NCBI GenBank assembly: GCA_004519485.1
Contig: CP038116.1
Coordinates: 248,001-312,000, forward strand
Length of the DNA: 64,000 nt
Reading direction: 5' to 3'
From: Nannochloropsis oceanica
Lineage: Eukaryota > Sar > Eustigmatophyceae > Eustigmatales > Monodopsidaceae
Part shown: piece by piece, positions 55,801-64,000 of the stretch
Layout: each line of letters starts with the position of its first letter
Numbering within the stretch: position 1 is the stretch's first letter
Translations under genes and position numbers: made by a program
Notes under the pieces: generated by a model
What the model saw: the letters and a program-made list of their open reading frames with translations, nothing else
What the model was told of the DNA's origin: nothing
Databases searched by the model: none

Positions 55801-56689
55801 TCCAAGCACAGGCAAGGGGGCTGGTAGGGGTGGGGGTGGCTGCAGCAGCGGCAGCAGCAGAAGCAGCATGGGCAGTATCGTCGTATCTCACGAGAAGTTC
55901 GGAGGTTCTGTTGCACCTGCTGCTGCTGCTGCTGCTAGTGCTAGCTGGAGCAATGGAGCCTTATTAGGGCCCGATGCAGAGTCACCCGGTGGCAGCAGCA
56001 GCAGGTCTCGCAGGAGCTCAACGGGAGGTCCACGTCCGGCCAAGGCCCCCCGCTCTCCTCGCTTCGGTTCGCTCTCTCCCCCCGCCCGCTCCGAGCACCT
56101 CAACAGTGACAGTCCACCTGACGTCTTCTCTCGTTCATCCTCTCCTTTGCTTCATCCTGATCTGTCACTACCCCCACCCTCATTCAGCTCCACAGCCTCC
56201 TCCTACCGAGTACCTGGGAACGAGTATGTAGTTGTTCTCCCAGTTTCTGATTTAGGTTTGGGCATTTTCTTGAGGGATGAGAATGGCAAGGTTTTAGTGG
56301 GTGGATTTCGTTCCCCAAAGAACTTGTCAGGCGCTGGTGTTGGCGGGGTTGGGGGAGCAGGGGGTGGGGGAGGAGGTGGGGGGGGTCATGGTGTGCATGC
56401 AATGAACCCATCCATGCGCGCGGGTATCAGGTTGGGAGATTCGTTGCTCAAAGTAAATGGTACTGTTGTTCATTCGGTGAGTCACACGATTGCTGTGCTC
56501 GGGGAGTCAAGGATGGAAAAGGTGATTGCCCTGACCTTGCGGCGAGGCACTGGCGTCGGGGAGGGGTGGCCGGGAAGGACTGGGAAAGTCTCTGCGGGGG
56601 CGGGAGCGCGCGTCCTTTCTCATTCGCCCCCCAAGCCTCAGAGCAAGATTTTGCGAATTCATCGGGATAGAGGGACAGGAACAAAGTAG
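52830..56689 (+). CDS. Dbl-family RhoGEF with DH, PH and C-terminal PDZ-like domain
   Basis: Five exons: 52830..53379, 53546..53682, 53803..53916, 54031..55001 and 55192..56689 (introns 114-190 bp, AG acceptors throughout). They give 1089 residues. The DH domain spans exons 1-3: VARELMDSERTFVEQM, LRAYLIMPVQRIPRYKLLL (the conserved DH core) and LLKHTSEDHPDY. A PH domain follows in exon 4: FVLFNDLLIYGVRKM, YLHRKLDLGEL, SFVVQCVDMAEKKSWMAAF. After a long Ser/Pro-rich part is a PDZ-like domain: DLGLGIFLRDENGKVLVGGF, a Gly-rich insert, and MRAGIRLGDSLLKVNGTVVH. DH-PH modules load GTP on Rho/Rac/Cdc42 GTPases. The PDZ would tether the exchange factor to a partner. The first ~50 residues are Ser-rich; an extra upstream exon cannot be excluded. 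Confidence 0.9.
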
Positions 56690-57048
56690 GCAGAGACGAG
56701 ACGGAAGGAATGGGATGAAGAGAAAAAGATAGGGAGAAAGAGAGAGAGGAGAGAGAGAAAGAGAGATTAAAAGAGAGAGTATGTACACACAAAACCATAT
56801 TTTTTGCACCCACAAATCTGACAAGTAAATAACGAGAAAGTGGACATACGACTACCCCTAATAAGTCTGATTAGACAATGCGATTGGCTATGAGCTCTTT
56901 CTTTTTTAAATGAATTTCTTTATCTTCTTTTCCATTTCTTTTCTTTCACTGGCTCATCATCTTTTCTTTTCCCTTCTGCACAGAACAAACTTAATTAGTC
57001 AGTCATAAAGTCAACAGTCGTCTTTTCCTTCTCTCCTCTCACCATTTT
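56690..57048. other. Convergent intergenic region with a GA tract
   Basis: A strongly purine-rich GA stretch (~56712-56780) follows the RhoGEF stop. The rest is AT-rich and leads into the end of the leftward LRR gene. No gene is seen. Confidence 0.6.
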
Positions 57049-60006
57049 TCAATATCCCCCAGCCTTCCCCAATACAATTGCAAAGCCCATGATGACCCCA
57101 GCTATCCACAGACAAAGCAGTCCCGCATTCCACCAACACATCATCATGCCCCCCAACGCCGCCACAGCCGTATCCCCCGCCAGAATCGCCCAAATGACAT
57201 ATCCAGGCACCCGACCCCCCTCGACCTCCACGTCCTCTTCGTCATCCTCATCCCAATTAATAACAGCAGCAGCACCAGTAGCAGCAGCACCAGTAGCAGC
57301 GGCGCCAGTAGTAGCAGCACCAGCAGCCGCAGCATTAGTAGCAGCAGCACCAGTTACAGCGTCGCTACTGCTAGGTGCTTGTTTCCAAGCCCGGACAAGA
57401 CCATAGCTCTGCACAAAGCCGACCACAGCAGCCTCCACCACAAGCAACACTAGCAAAGTCGACAAAGCCCACCACGAGCAAATAATCCCCCCCTCCTCTA
57501 TCAGAAGAATCTCCAAGCACGCCCTCGCAAGTTTGATAGTTAATGCCCCAAAAACTGCACCTCCTCCCACTACAAATCCCACACAGATGCGCCGGGTACC
57601 ATTCAAAATCCACCCTGCCTCCCTCCTCAAAATCTGCTGAGCCCCATTCCCCGAAAATTCTAACCGAAGTCTCCCGCCCCGAGCTGCAACTAGAGCCACA
57701 GTCTCTTGTAACCGCGCCAAGCCATCTCTACTGATCCAATTATCTTGAAGATTCAGCCGCTCGAGCTTTGCCAGGCCAGGACCTGTTTTTATCCCTTCCA
57801 CCAACACGCGCAAACTCAAATCAGTCGCTCGACTCCGCGACATCCCAAGGTAAAGCAGTAGCGGACAGGCCCCTGCAGTCAAAACATTCGAAATCGCCAT
57901 CACTCCTTCATCCCCTAACTCATTCTTATGCACTTCCAACCCCACCAAATGCGGTAATCCCCCTGCCGCCATAGCATCTCCCAAAGCCACCGCTCCCTGG
58001 CACCCTATCCGATTCAAAGCCAAGCCCAACCCCATTAACTCAGGACATGCATTAATCTTTAATGCCTGCGCGATCTCTCTCATCCCCTCCGTTTCCAGCC
58101 CAACGGCATGTAAATCCAGTCTCCGCAAGTTCTTTCCTGCCCCTCCTACGAGCGCTCGGGCCAGTTCTCGCGCCCCGTTAAGAAAGAGGGCATTTCCACT
58201 CAGGTCCAACCAACGCAGGGAAGGGCACGCCTGCTTACACAACGCATCCACCAGGGGTAAAAGGGCCGTCCCGGTGATAGAGGTAGACCTCAAATCGAGC
58301 CGATGCAACTTAGGACGAGGATAAGAAGTAAGAGCTGAAGCCAAGGCTGCCGCACCACTACTCCCCAACCCTGTCCAATTCAACCCGAGAGCTTCCAGAG
58401 CTGGTAATGCACCCGCAGCTAGCACAGCCATGACATCTTGCACCGCAATCCCTCCATCCTCCTCTCCTTCTGTATTATCGTCCAACCACAACTCCCTTAA
58501 GCCATCACACGCTCCACTCTTCAAAGCTTCGGCAATAACACATATGCCCTCACGTCCCAAACGAGCACTATGCAACTCAAGGAGTGCCAGTTTTGCTCCA
58601 CAACCATCCTGACACAACGCCTTGGCTAGCTCCTCCGCTCCTCGTGAACCCACCACATTCCCCCCCAAGTGCAGCTTACACAAATAGGCGCAACCCGCCC
58701 TTGCTCTCGCCCCGAGCGCGACCGCCAGCGCTTCCACTCCCTTCTCCTCCACATTATTATCGCTCATTCCTAGCTGCTCTAAGAGCGGACAATGTCCATC
58801 CGTCAACACTTTGCTCAACTCCAGCATACACGCCGTACCCAACGCCGCGCCGGACAAATCAAGGATCTCAAGCTGCGCCAACCCACCACTCTGCATAGCC
58901 CTCGCGATCGCTAACCCCCCCCCATAAATTTTATCCCCGAACAACAACAGACCCTGCAGCAATGGTAAAGCCCCATGTTCCAAGGCAAGACCCAAGGCCT
59001 GGGCACCCTCCTCCCCCATTTCGGGATTATCTGAAAGGTCAAGATGATTAAGCTTTGGACATGTTCCAGCAGCAAACGCCGCTGCAAGACTATGTGCATC
59101 CGCTGGTGTCATGTGCGTTTCAGACAAATCCAGCGCAAGGAGTCGTGAAAGGCGGGGGGTGGCAGAAGAAATGAGGGCACCTGCGAGCGTGCAGACCTCG
59201 CCCCGGTAGCGCATACGGCGGACGAGGGGAGTGTATTGCAGTAAGGAGACGATAGGCTGCTTTACGTCAGTTTCATACCCTAGTTCTACACATCCTGTCC
59301 CATTTTGTCGTCTCAACTGTTCCCCTGCATCTTCACCAACCCCATCCGCTACCGACCTTTCCTCTTCCACACCTTCTCCATCAGTAACCTCCATACCCTC
59401 CAACATCCCGGCAGCCTTTAATGAGCAAGACTGCATGCCACTGAGACTGCTGCTACTCGCCATCGATGTGCTTTCACTCAACCCGATGCTGCTCCCTACG
59501 CATACACCCTTTGCCGCTCGTCCTTGCTGAGGTTGGCGTATGACTAGCTCGCGGAGGACATTGGCCCGTTCGGCGCGCAGCCAGCGGCACGTGGAGACAA
59601 TGTTGACTTTGTCTGCCTGGACCATAAAGGAGAGTAGCATCCACAGTATATCTCCCGCATAAAATGGTAGTGGCAAGGGTGATTCGTGCTGCACCTGGGC
59701 GGAACGTGCAATGGAAGCACCGGGCCTCCCCGGTTCACGTTCGCTCCAAAATGTGCATGAAGAATTGGTGTGGTACAGGCGCCTCTGGTTGCCCGGCAAA
59801 TCTCCTTCGCACTCTTCCCAGGACTGCTGCTGCTGCTGCTGCTGGTGATGATGATGGCGATGGTGATGGTGATGTTGTTGTGATCCTTTACCATTGCTGC
59901 TGTCGCCCTCGTGACGTGTAGAGCTGCAGCCACAAATGGTGCTGGACAGCAGAGGTGAAGTCTGTGCCGTCGACTTTCGTGGTGATAGCGCCCGGACTTG
60001 CAGCAT
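57049..60006 (-). CDS. F-box-like, RNI-type leucine-rich-repeat membrane protein
   Basis: A single exon of 985 residues from the ATG at 60006. The N-tail is Ser-rich with a His/Gln run (~residues 44-62). At ~110-155, LPLPFYAGDILWMLLSFMVQ and VNIVSTCRWLRAERANVLRE resemble an F-box. A long array of ~28-residue RNI/NLRC3-type repeats follows (~285-760), e.g. CPKLNHLDLSDNPEMGEEGA, ALEALGLNWTGLGSSGAAAL and CPSLRWLDLSGNALFLNGAR. The C-terminus has several membrane helices: CVGFVVGGGAVFGALTIKL, CSWWALSTLLVLLVVEAAVV, then, after an Ala/Thr-rich repeat and an acidic strip, GYVIWAILAGDTAVAALGGM and CLWIAGVIMGFAIVLGKAG. F-box plus LRR would suggest substrate recruitment to an SCF ligase. Membrane helices make it unusual. 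Function is inferred. Confidence 0.78.
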   Translation of the reverse strand: MLQVRALSPRKSTAQTSPLLSSTICGCSSTRHEGDSSNGKGSQQHHHHHRHHHHQQQQQQQSWEECEGDLPGNQRRLYHTNSSCTFWSEREPGRPGASIARSAQVQHESPLPLPFYAGDILWMLLSFMVQADKVNIVSTCRWLRAERANVLRELVIRQPQQGRAAKGVCVGSSIGLSESTSMASSSSLSGMQSCSLKAAGMLEGMEVTDGEGVEEERSVADGVGEDAGEQLRRQNGTGCVELGYETDVKQPIVSLLQYTPLVRRMRYRGEVCTLAGALISSATPRLSRLLALDLSETHMTPADAHSLAAAFAAGTCPKLNHLDLSDNPEMGEEGAQALGLALEHGALPLLQGLLLFGDKIYGGGLAIARAMQSGGLAQLEILDLSGAALGTACMLELSKVLTDGHCPLLEQLGMSDNNVEEKGVEALAVALGARARAGCAYLCKLHLGGNVVGSRGAEELAKALCQDGCGAKLALLELHSARLGREGICVIAEALKSGACDGLRELWLDDNTEGEEDGGIAVQDVMAVLAAGALPALEALGLNWTGLGSSGAAALASALTSYPRPKLHRLDLRSTSITGTALLPLVDALCKQACPSLRWLDLSGNALFLNGARELARALVGGAGKNLRRLDLHAVGLETEGMREIAQALKINACPELMGLGLALNRIGCQGAVALGDAMAAGGLPHLVGLEVHKNELGDEGVMAISNVLTAGACPLLLYLGMSRSRATDLSLRVLVEGIKTGPGLAKLERLNLQDNWISRDGLARLQETVALVAARGGRLRLEFSGNGAQQILRREAGWILNGTRRICVGFVVGGGAVFGALTIKLARACLEILLIEEGGIICSWWALSTLLVLLVVEAAVVGFVQSYGLVRAWKQAPSSSDAVTGAAATNAAAAGAATTGAAATGAAATGAAAVINWDEDDEEDVEVEGGRVPGYVIWAILAGDTAVAALGGMMMCWWNAGLLCLWIAGVIMGFAIVLGKAGGY

Positions 60007-60616
60007 ATTGTCGAGGCTGTCGTCAAGGTGTGTCCGTGTGTGGTTGTGTGCGCGGAACGGGTGGTCAGCAAGGCACAGATCCGATCAATTGGGTGATGCA
60101 AGGGCATCGTAATTGTGTCGAAGAACAGATCTTCTATGCACGTGCTTGTCTCAATCCCCAAAGATAACGTCCGGCACTATAAGTGGGAGCAAAGAAAGCA
60201 AGACATACCGCAGCTAGCTGAGGTGCCACCTGATAGTGCGGACCAGGAACCTTTCTACACTAATTGAAACAAAGACGAGGCGGACAGGGCATCCAAGAAG
60301 AGGCATGTGTGACGTGTGCCCGGCAGGCCATTCGCCGCCTTCATAAAATAGTTTAACTTCTTCCTCCTTCTTTTCTTCTTATTCGTCGTCTTCAATAATT
60401 TCTTGTTCGTTCTCTTCGTCTTTCTCACCTAACCCACGAATGTAAAGACTATGTGTGACTTTTTGACTTGACGATACTACCGCATGACAACCTCCCCCGC
60501 CCCAATAGTTTTCTCAGAGTTGGACCCTACTTTTATTTCCGGGCTTTGGACCTCGTCTCGAAACTCCTCCCCATTCACCTTTTTTCCCCCTCCTGAAACG
60601 ACGAAGCCACATAGGC
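60007..60616. promoter_or_regulatory. LRR-gene upstream region and UreG 3' flank
   Basis: About 0.6 kb. The left part should be the LRR gene promoter; a pyrimidine-rich stretch near 60360-60430 lies downstream of UreG. No gene is supported. Confidence 0.4.
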
Positions 60617-62214
60617 CTATACTGTCCCTTCTGTTATCACCCCCTCCTCCACATCTCCGGACCCCACCGGCGTGGTCTTTTTGGGCCGGATGATGCCTGT
60701 CGCCAGTTTCCAAGATGTCAGAATGTATTGCAAAATGTCTTGCACTCCAACATCAAACTTGACCTGAGCCATAACCACGGGTCCCTCCCCACGCATCACT
60801 GCCGCCTCGCTTGCCATGCGCTCCAAGTCCGCCCCGACAGCCTCGGCAAGATCCGTCTTGTTGATAACTAAGAGGTCGGACTGTGTAATACCCGGCCCGC
60901 CTTTGCGCGGCACCTTGTCGCCACCGGCTACATCAATCACATAAATTATGTAATCCGCAAGCTCTCGACTGAAGTTTGCGGCAAGATTATCACCACCCGA
61001 CTCAACAAGAACTATATCAGCGTTGTGCTTGGCCGTCATGCCTTCACAGGCGGCAAGGTTCGCAGAGATGTCCTCGCGGATAGCAGCGTGTGGGCACCCA
61101 CCCGTCTCGATGGCTTGAATGCGACCTGGTTCGAGCGCGGAGTGGCGGAGGAGGAATTCTCCATCTTCTTGGGTAAAAATGTCGTTGGTGATCTTGAAAG
61201 ACAGGGGTGGAGTCAAAGGAGAGATAGAAATAGAGTTGAGGGGTGGGTGGTTGATATATCGACTGGCTTAGGAATGGAAAAGGTCAGGGCGGAACACTAC
61301 ATACGCCCACTACCACTTAGTACAAATTTCTTCTTCCACCCCCTCCCTCGCCCCGCCATGCTTACCGCAGCAATGCTATGGTCGCGACGAAGAGCCTTGC
61401 ACAGCGCATACACCAAGGCCGTCTTGCCCGAGCCCACTGGCCCGCCCACACCCACGGTGAAAGCTCGCTCCAAATAGTCCCGTTTCAAGGGCTGTTCGCG
61501 CGAATCAAAGGTACCAGGGGATTCAAGGGGTTCATGGGTATGGCCGTGCTCGCCATGGCCATGACCGTGATGATGAGAAAGGGAGTTGTGGTGGGCATGT
61601 CTGTGCGAGTGGGCGTGCGCGCCATCTTCGGAAGCACCCTCCTCCTTCTCGTGGTGGTGGTGGTGATGATGGTGGGAGTGATGCGGAATATCGTGGCTGT
61701 GCGCATGACTGTGTTCTTGTTCATGGTGTCCATGACCGTGGGTGTGGGCGTGGGTGTGCTCGCCCGCGTGGTGGCGGTGCTCATGCTCCCCGCGCCCTGC
61801 AAAGGAAGAATAAGGGACATGAAAGAGGAGTCAGAAGAAGAATAGTGAGAAATGAGCAGCCGTCTCTAAGCATGAGTCACGTACCGTGATGATGATGGTG
61901 GCGGTCCTCCGCGTCTGTCAAGGGGGAATACAAGAGATAGGTTGAAGATAAGGCAGAAGAAAATTGCCGCGGCCATCCTGCATCGACCGCGGTGCCCGCA
62001 CGCCAATAAATATGTGTTGAACTTAAAATACAAACTTTTTGTGTGTGTGTGTGTGTGCGCGCGCACGTGCGTGTGGCAGGGGAAATGGGAGGAGAGCCCT
62101 TTGTGCAAGCAAAAGAAACTAACCGTGATGCTTCTTAGAAGACCCCGCCTCGTTGTCGACAGGCGCCGCGTGATGATGCTGAGGGTGAGTCTTGGGGTGA
62201 GTCGTGGGGCTCAT
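60617..62214 (-). CDS. ureG: Urease accessory GTPase UreG with a long His-rich N-terminus
   Basis: Four exons, 62214..62124, 61914..61885 (a 30-nt micro-exon), 61796..61366 and 61192..60617 (introns 209, 88 and 173 bp), give 375 residues. The ATG at 62214 starts [20 protein letters not shown]. Exons 2 and 3 continue a striking His-rich region ([20 protein letters not shown], then many HxH pairs to EHGHTHEPL) of ~110 residues. The SIMIBI GTPase follows: [19 protein letters not shown] (P-loop), [29 protein letters not shown] (CPH nickel/zinc motif), [12 protein letters not shown] and INKTDL. UreG inserts nickel into urease with UreF and UreH/D; plant and some bacterial UreG have shorter His tails that store Ni/Zn. 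Other urease genes are not in this window. Confidence 0.93.
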
Positions 62215-62540
62215 GCTTCCTACTTTGATTGCTATACGCGACTGTAGAGCGTGGTGATACGGATGAGTTGGCTAACACATTAGTACGCCAGAAAAGCCAA
62301 AAACAAAGCGCTTCGGAACAGCCTTCAGTCATCAAACCGAGTTCGGCTCCGAACAACTGCGAAAAAGCATGTGGACAGCTTCTTTCTTCGGGGCTACGTG
62401 CGGACAATTTATCTTCAAAGAAAATAATATTTCTCTCCGCTCTCGGTATTTCAGTACTCATTCCTACTTTCCCCCTTCACTCCCTGCTCTGCCACACGTT
62501 GTGACCGCCCTCCGCCCACCCCAAACCCCCAACCTCGAAA
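62215..62540. promoter_or_regulatory. UreG upstream region and prolyl hydroxylase 3' flank
   Basis: A short intergenic region: UreG promoter on the left, end of the prolyl hydroxylase on the right. No element is recognised. Confidence 0.45.
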
Positions 62541-63882
62541 TCAAGCATGCCCAAGAATATGAGAAATCTCGTCATTCCATATCCACTTGTTGGCCGCCCA
62601 CTTGACTCCATCCTTGACAGCACAAGAACCATGGAGACTGCGGTGGTCCAGGTCGCCATTAGGGAGCAAGGAGTAGAACATAATGACACTCCCTTCTTTG
62701 GGCGGAGATCGCAGAGCGCCATGCATCCTCTCGCAATTGCGAAATTCGTGCATTTCCCCACGGCTATTGTAGAGCGGAAAGATAGTTTCCCCACCTGCAG
62801 AGACGTCGCTTAGATACCACAGGACTGTGGCCATGCGATTTCGTTTGCCACCATCGATTAACTTTATAGTGTCAGGGTCCTTGGCATATAGACGACGATC
62901 GAAGTAGTCATGGTGCGTATCATACCGCTGTGTATGCTCGTACCTCAACACCTGCACATCCTCCTGAAACGCAACCGGCTGACGCGTCAATCCGGCCACA
63001 CGACGATCGATTCGCTGCAGGCCTTCATGGCGTCTGGTGGGAAGGAAATGGGTGGAGCTTGTGCGCCACTCTGTGGCAGCCTTACCCTTATCGTGGTCCA
63101 TCAATTTTACCCCCGACTGCCTCATGTGAGGTTGGGCGGTCTCCCGGATATACTGACACTCCTCCGCCAGCAAGAAGCCGTCCACAGCGAAGACGAGGGG
63201 GGACATGGAGAGGGTCCGCATGTCGATGGAGCCTAGCCCGTCCAACTGGGTTACCCTTGTGATATGTCCTTCCCTTACCCCCGGCCAGATGAAGCGTCCT
63301 CCTTCATACAGCAATATGTCGTTTGCTCCTTCTTGCAGGTCAAGCAAGCTATCCACAGGCAGGCCCTGAGGGGTGAACATGGCCCAAGGCTGTTGCGTGT
63401 TGGGGGTCTCCATGCCTCGAGGGCCGCGGGGGTCACGGCGTCCGAACGGGGCTAGCATCAGCTCTTCTTCCAGAATTGTGCGCAGGCCTTGAAAGTCGTT
63501 GGCAGGCGCTGAAATTTCGGTTTGGGTGCCGTTTTGGCCGTCAATGAAGACGGTCGCGAAGAGGCCAGTGGGGCTGTGGAGTGGAGTGAGGCGGATGGGT
63601 AGGGGAGTTGTGTGAGTAGAAACTTCAATAGATTAAGACCAAAATGCTGATTACTTACGAATGCTGAATGCAGACCAAGTGCATACCGTGCACAGGCTGG
63701 GTGGCAAAGAGGTTCGAGATGGTACAGCCTACCAGGGATGGGCCCGTCGCGAACTTTGGGGTGGAGCCTTTGGCCAAAATGCGTCGGAAAGTGTCCATGA
63801 GTGTGTGAGAATCGTTCCTGTAGAAGTATCCCACTCCATAGCCCACCAAAGCTGCCCCCAAGGCACCGCACAGCATCGCCAT
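62541..63882 (-). CDS. Prolyl 4-hydroxylase-like 2-oxoglutarate/Fe(II) dioxygenase
   Basis: Exons 63882..63659 and 63573..62541, with an 85-bp GTAAGT...CAG intron in phase 2, give 418 residues. From the ATG at 63882 the protein starts AMLCGALGAALVGYGVGYFY, a type II membrane anchor. The P4H domain has QEDVQVLRYEHTQRYDTHHD (HxD Fe ligands in HHD), GKRNRMATVLWYLSDVSAGG and ETIFPLYNS. DHRSLHGSCAVKDGVKWAAN supplies the distal His and the 2-oxoglutarate Lys. Such plant/algal ER-Golgi enzymes hydroxylate proline in secreted glycoproteins. The spliced N-terminal half includes PTGLFATVFIDGQNGTQ, not matched to a known domain. The frame stays open upstream to the window edge with a CPLQKCNGSKR stretch, so the true start may lie earlier. 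Confidence 0.88.
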
Positions 63883-64000
63883 GAAGCTGCCGTCGTACCC
63901 TCCTCCGCGTTTCGAGCCATTGCATTTTTGGAGCGGACAGCGGTGCAGGGCATGATCATGGTTGCTGCTGCCGCTTCTGCTGCTGCCGCATAAGTTCTTG
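63883..64000 (-). other. Window edge upstream of the prolyl hydroxylase
   Basis: The hydroxylase frame stays open here without a stop and reads NHDHALHRCPLQKCNGSKR before the chosen ATG. It may be additional N-terminal coding sequence or 5' leader. Confidence 0.35.

Overview
The window looks like nuclear DNA of a unicellular alga with a secondary red plastid. A eustigmatophyte of the Nannochloropsis/Microchloropsis type is my best guess. The evidence is: about 25 protein genes packed in 64 kb; short spliceosomal introns (about 85-373 bp) in most genes; several proteins that start with a signal peptide followed by a plastid-transit-like segment (Phe right after the predicted cleavage site); GC-rich sequence with long Ser, Gly, Ala and His runs; and purine-rich sense-strand 3' ends. 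The species assignment is inference. I rebuilt 28 introns by reading frames across GT-AG junctions; their coordinates are in the gene entries.

Layout, left to right. 1-3294: a RecG helicase fused to a DEDDh exonuclease, 5' end outside the window. 3.8-5.5 kb: an AAAP amino-acid transporter. 6.1-8.8 kb: an OTU deubiquitinase with Tudor-like modules and UIM-like helices. 9.5-11.5 kb: a Cys-rich secreted protein and a small Lys-tailed protein in divergent orientation. 11.7-13.7 kb: cytosolic AspRS. 14.7-17.4 kb: SEL1L/HRD3. 18.6-19.7 kb: cytochrome b561. 20.4-23.2 kb: an SPX-EXS phosphate transporter followed by a decayed copy of its own tail. 23.8-26.4 kb: an STK16-like kinase and ALG14, the latter preceded by a 172-bp triplication. 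27.0-29.3 kb: a plastid NmrA/SDR-like protein. 30.0-32.0 kb: an ankyrin protein with Tudor-like modules. 32.9-34.7 kb: APE2. 35.7-37.3 kb: a short MTHFR. 38.3-40.6 kb: a 5'-3' exonuclease carrying a DNA polymerase I thumb segment. 41.8-43.4 kb: a plastid CPBP protease. 44.1-46.5 kb: an MFS transporter. 46.8-47.9 kb: a TatD nuclease. 48.1-48.7 kb: a long inverted repeat and a transposase-like relic. 49.0-50.1 kb: a DUF1995 plastid protein. 50.9-52.2 kb: a phospho-motif protein. 52.8-56.7 kb: a DH-PH-PDZ RhoGEF. 57.0-60.0 kb: an F-box-like/LRR membrane protein. 60.6-62.2 kb: a His-rich UreG. 62.5-63.9 kb: a prolyl 4-hydroxylase.

There is no operon logic; genes alternate in divergent and convergent pairs. 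Two themes recur: DNA maintenance (RecG-exonuclease, APE2, PolA-thumb exonuclease, TatD) and ER/secretory work (SEL1L, ALG14, prolyl hydroxylase). The most novel items are two apparent domain rearrangements, the RecG-exonuclease fusion and the thumb-first PolA exonuclease. Next are the Tudor-like module shared by two otherwise unrelated genes, small local duplications that hit gene ends or splice sites, and a preference for GTACGT splice donors.
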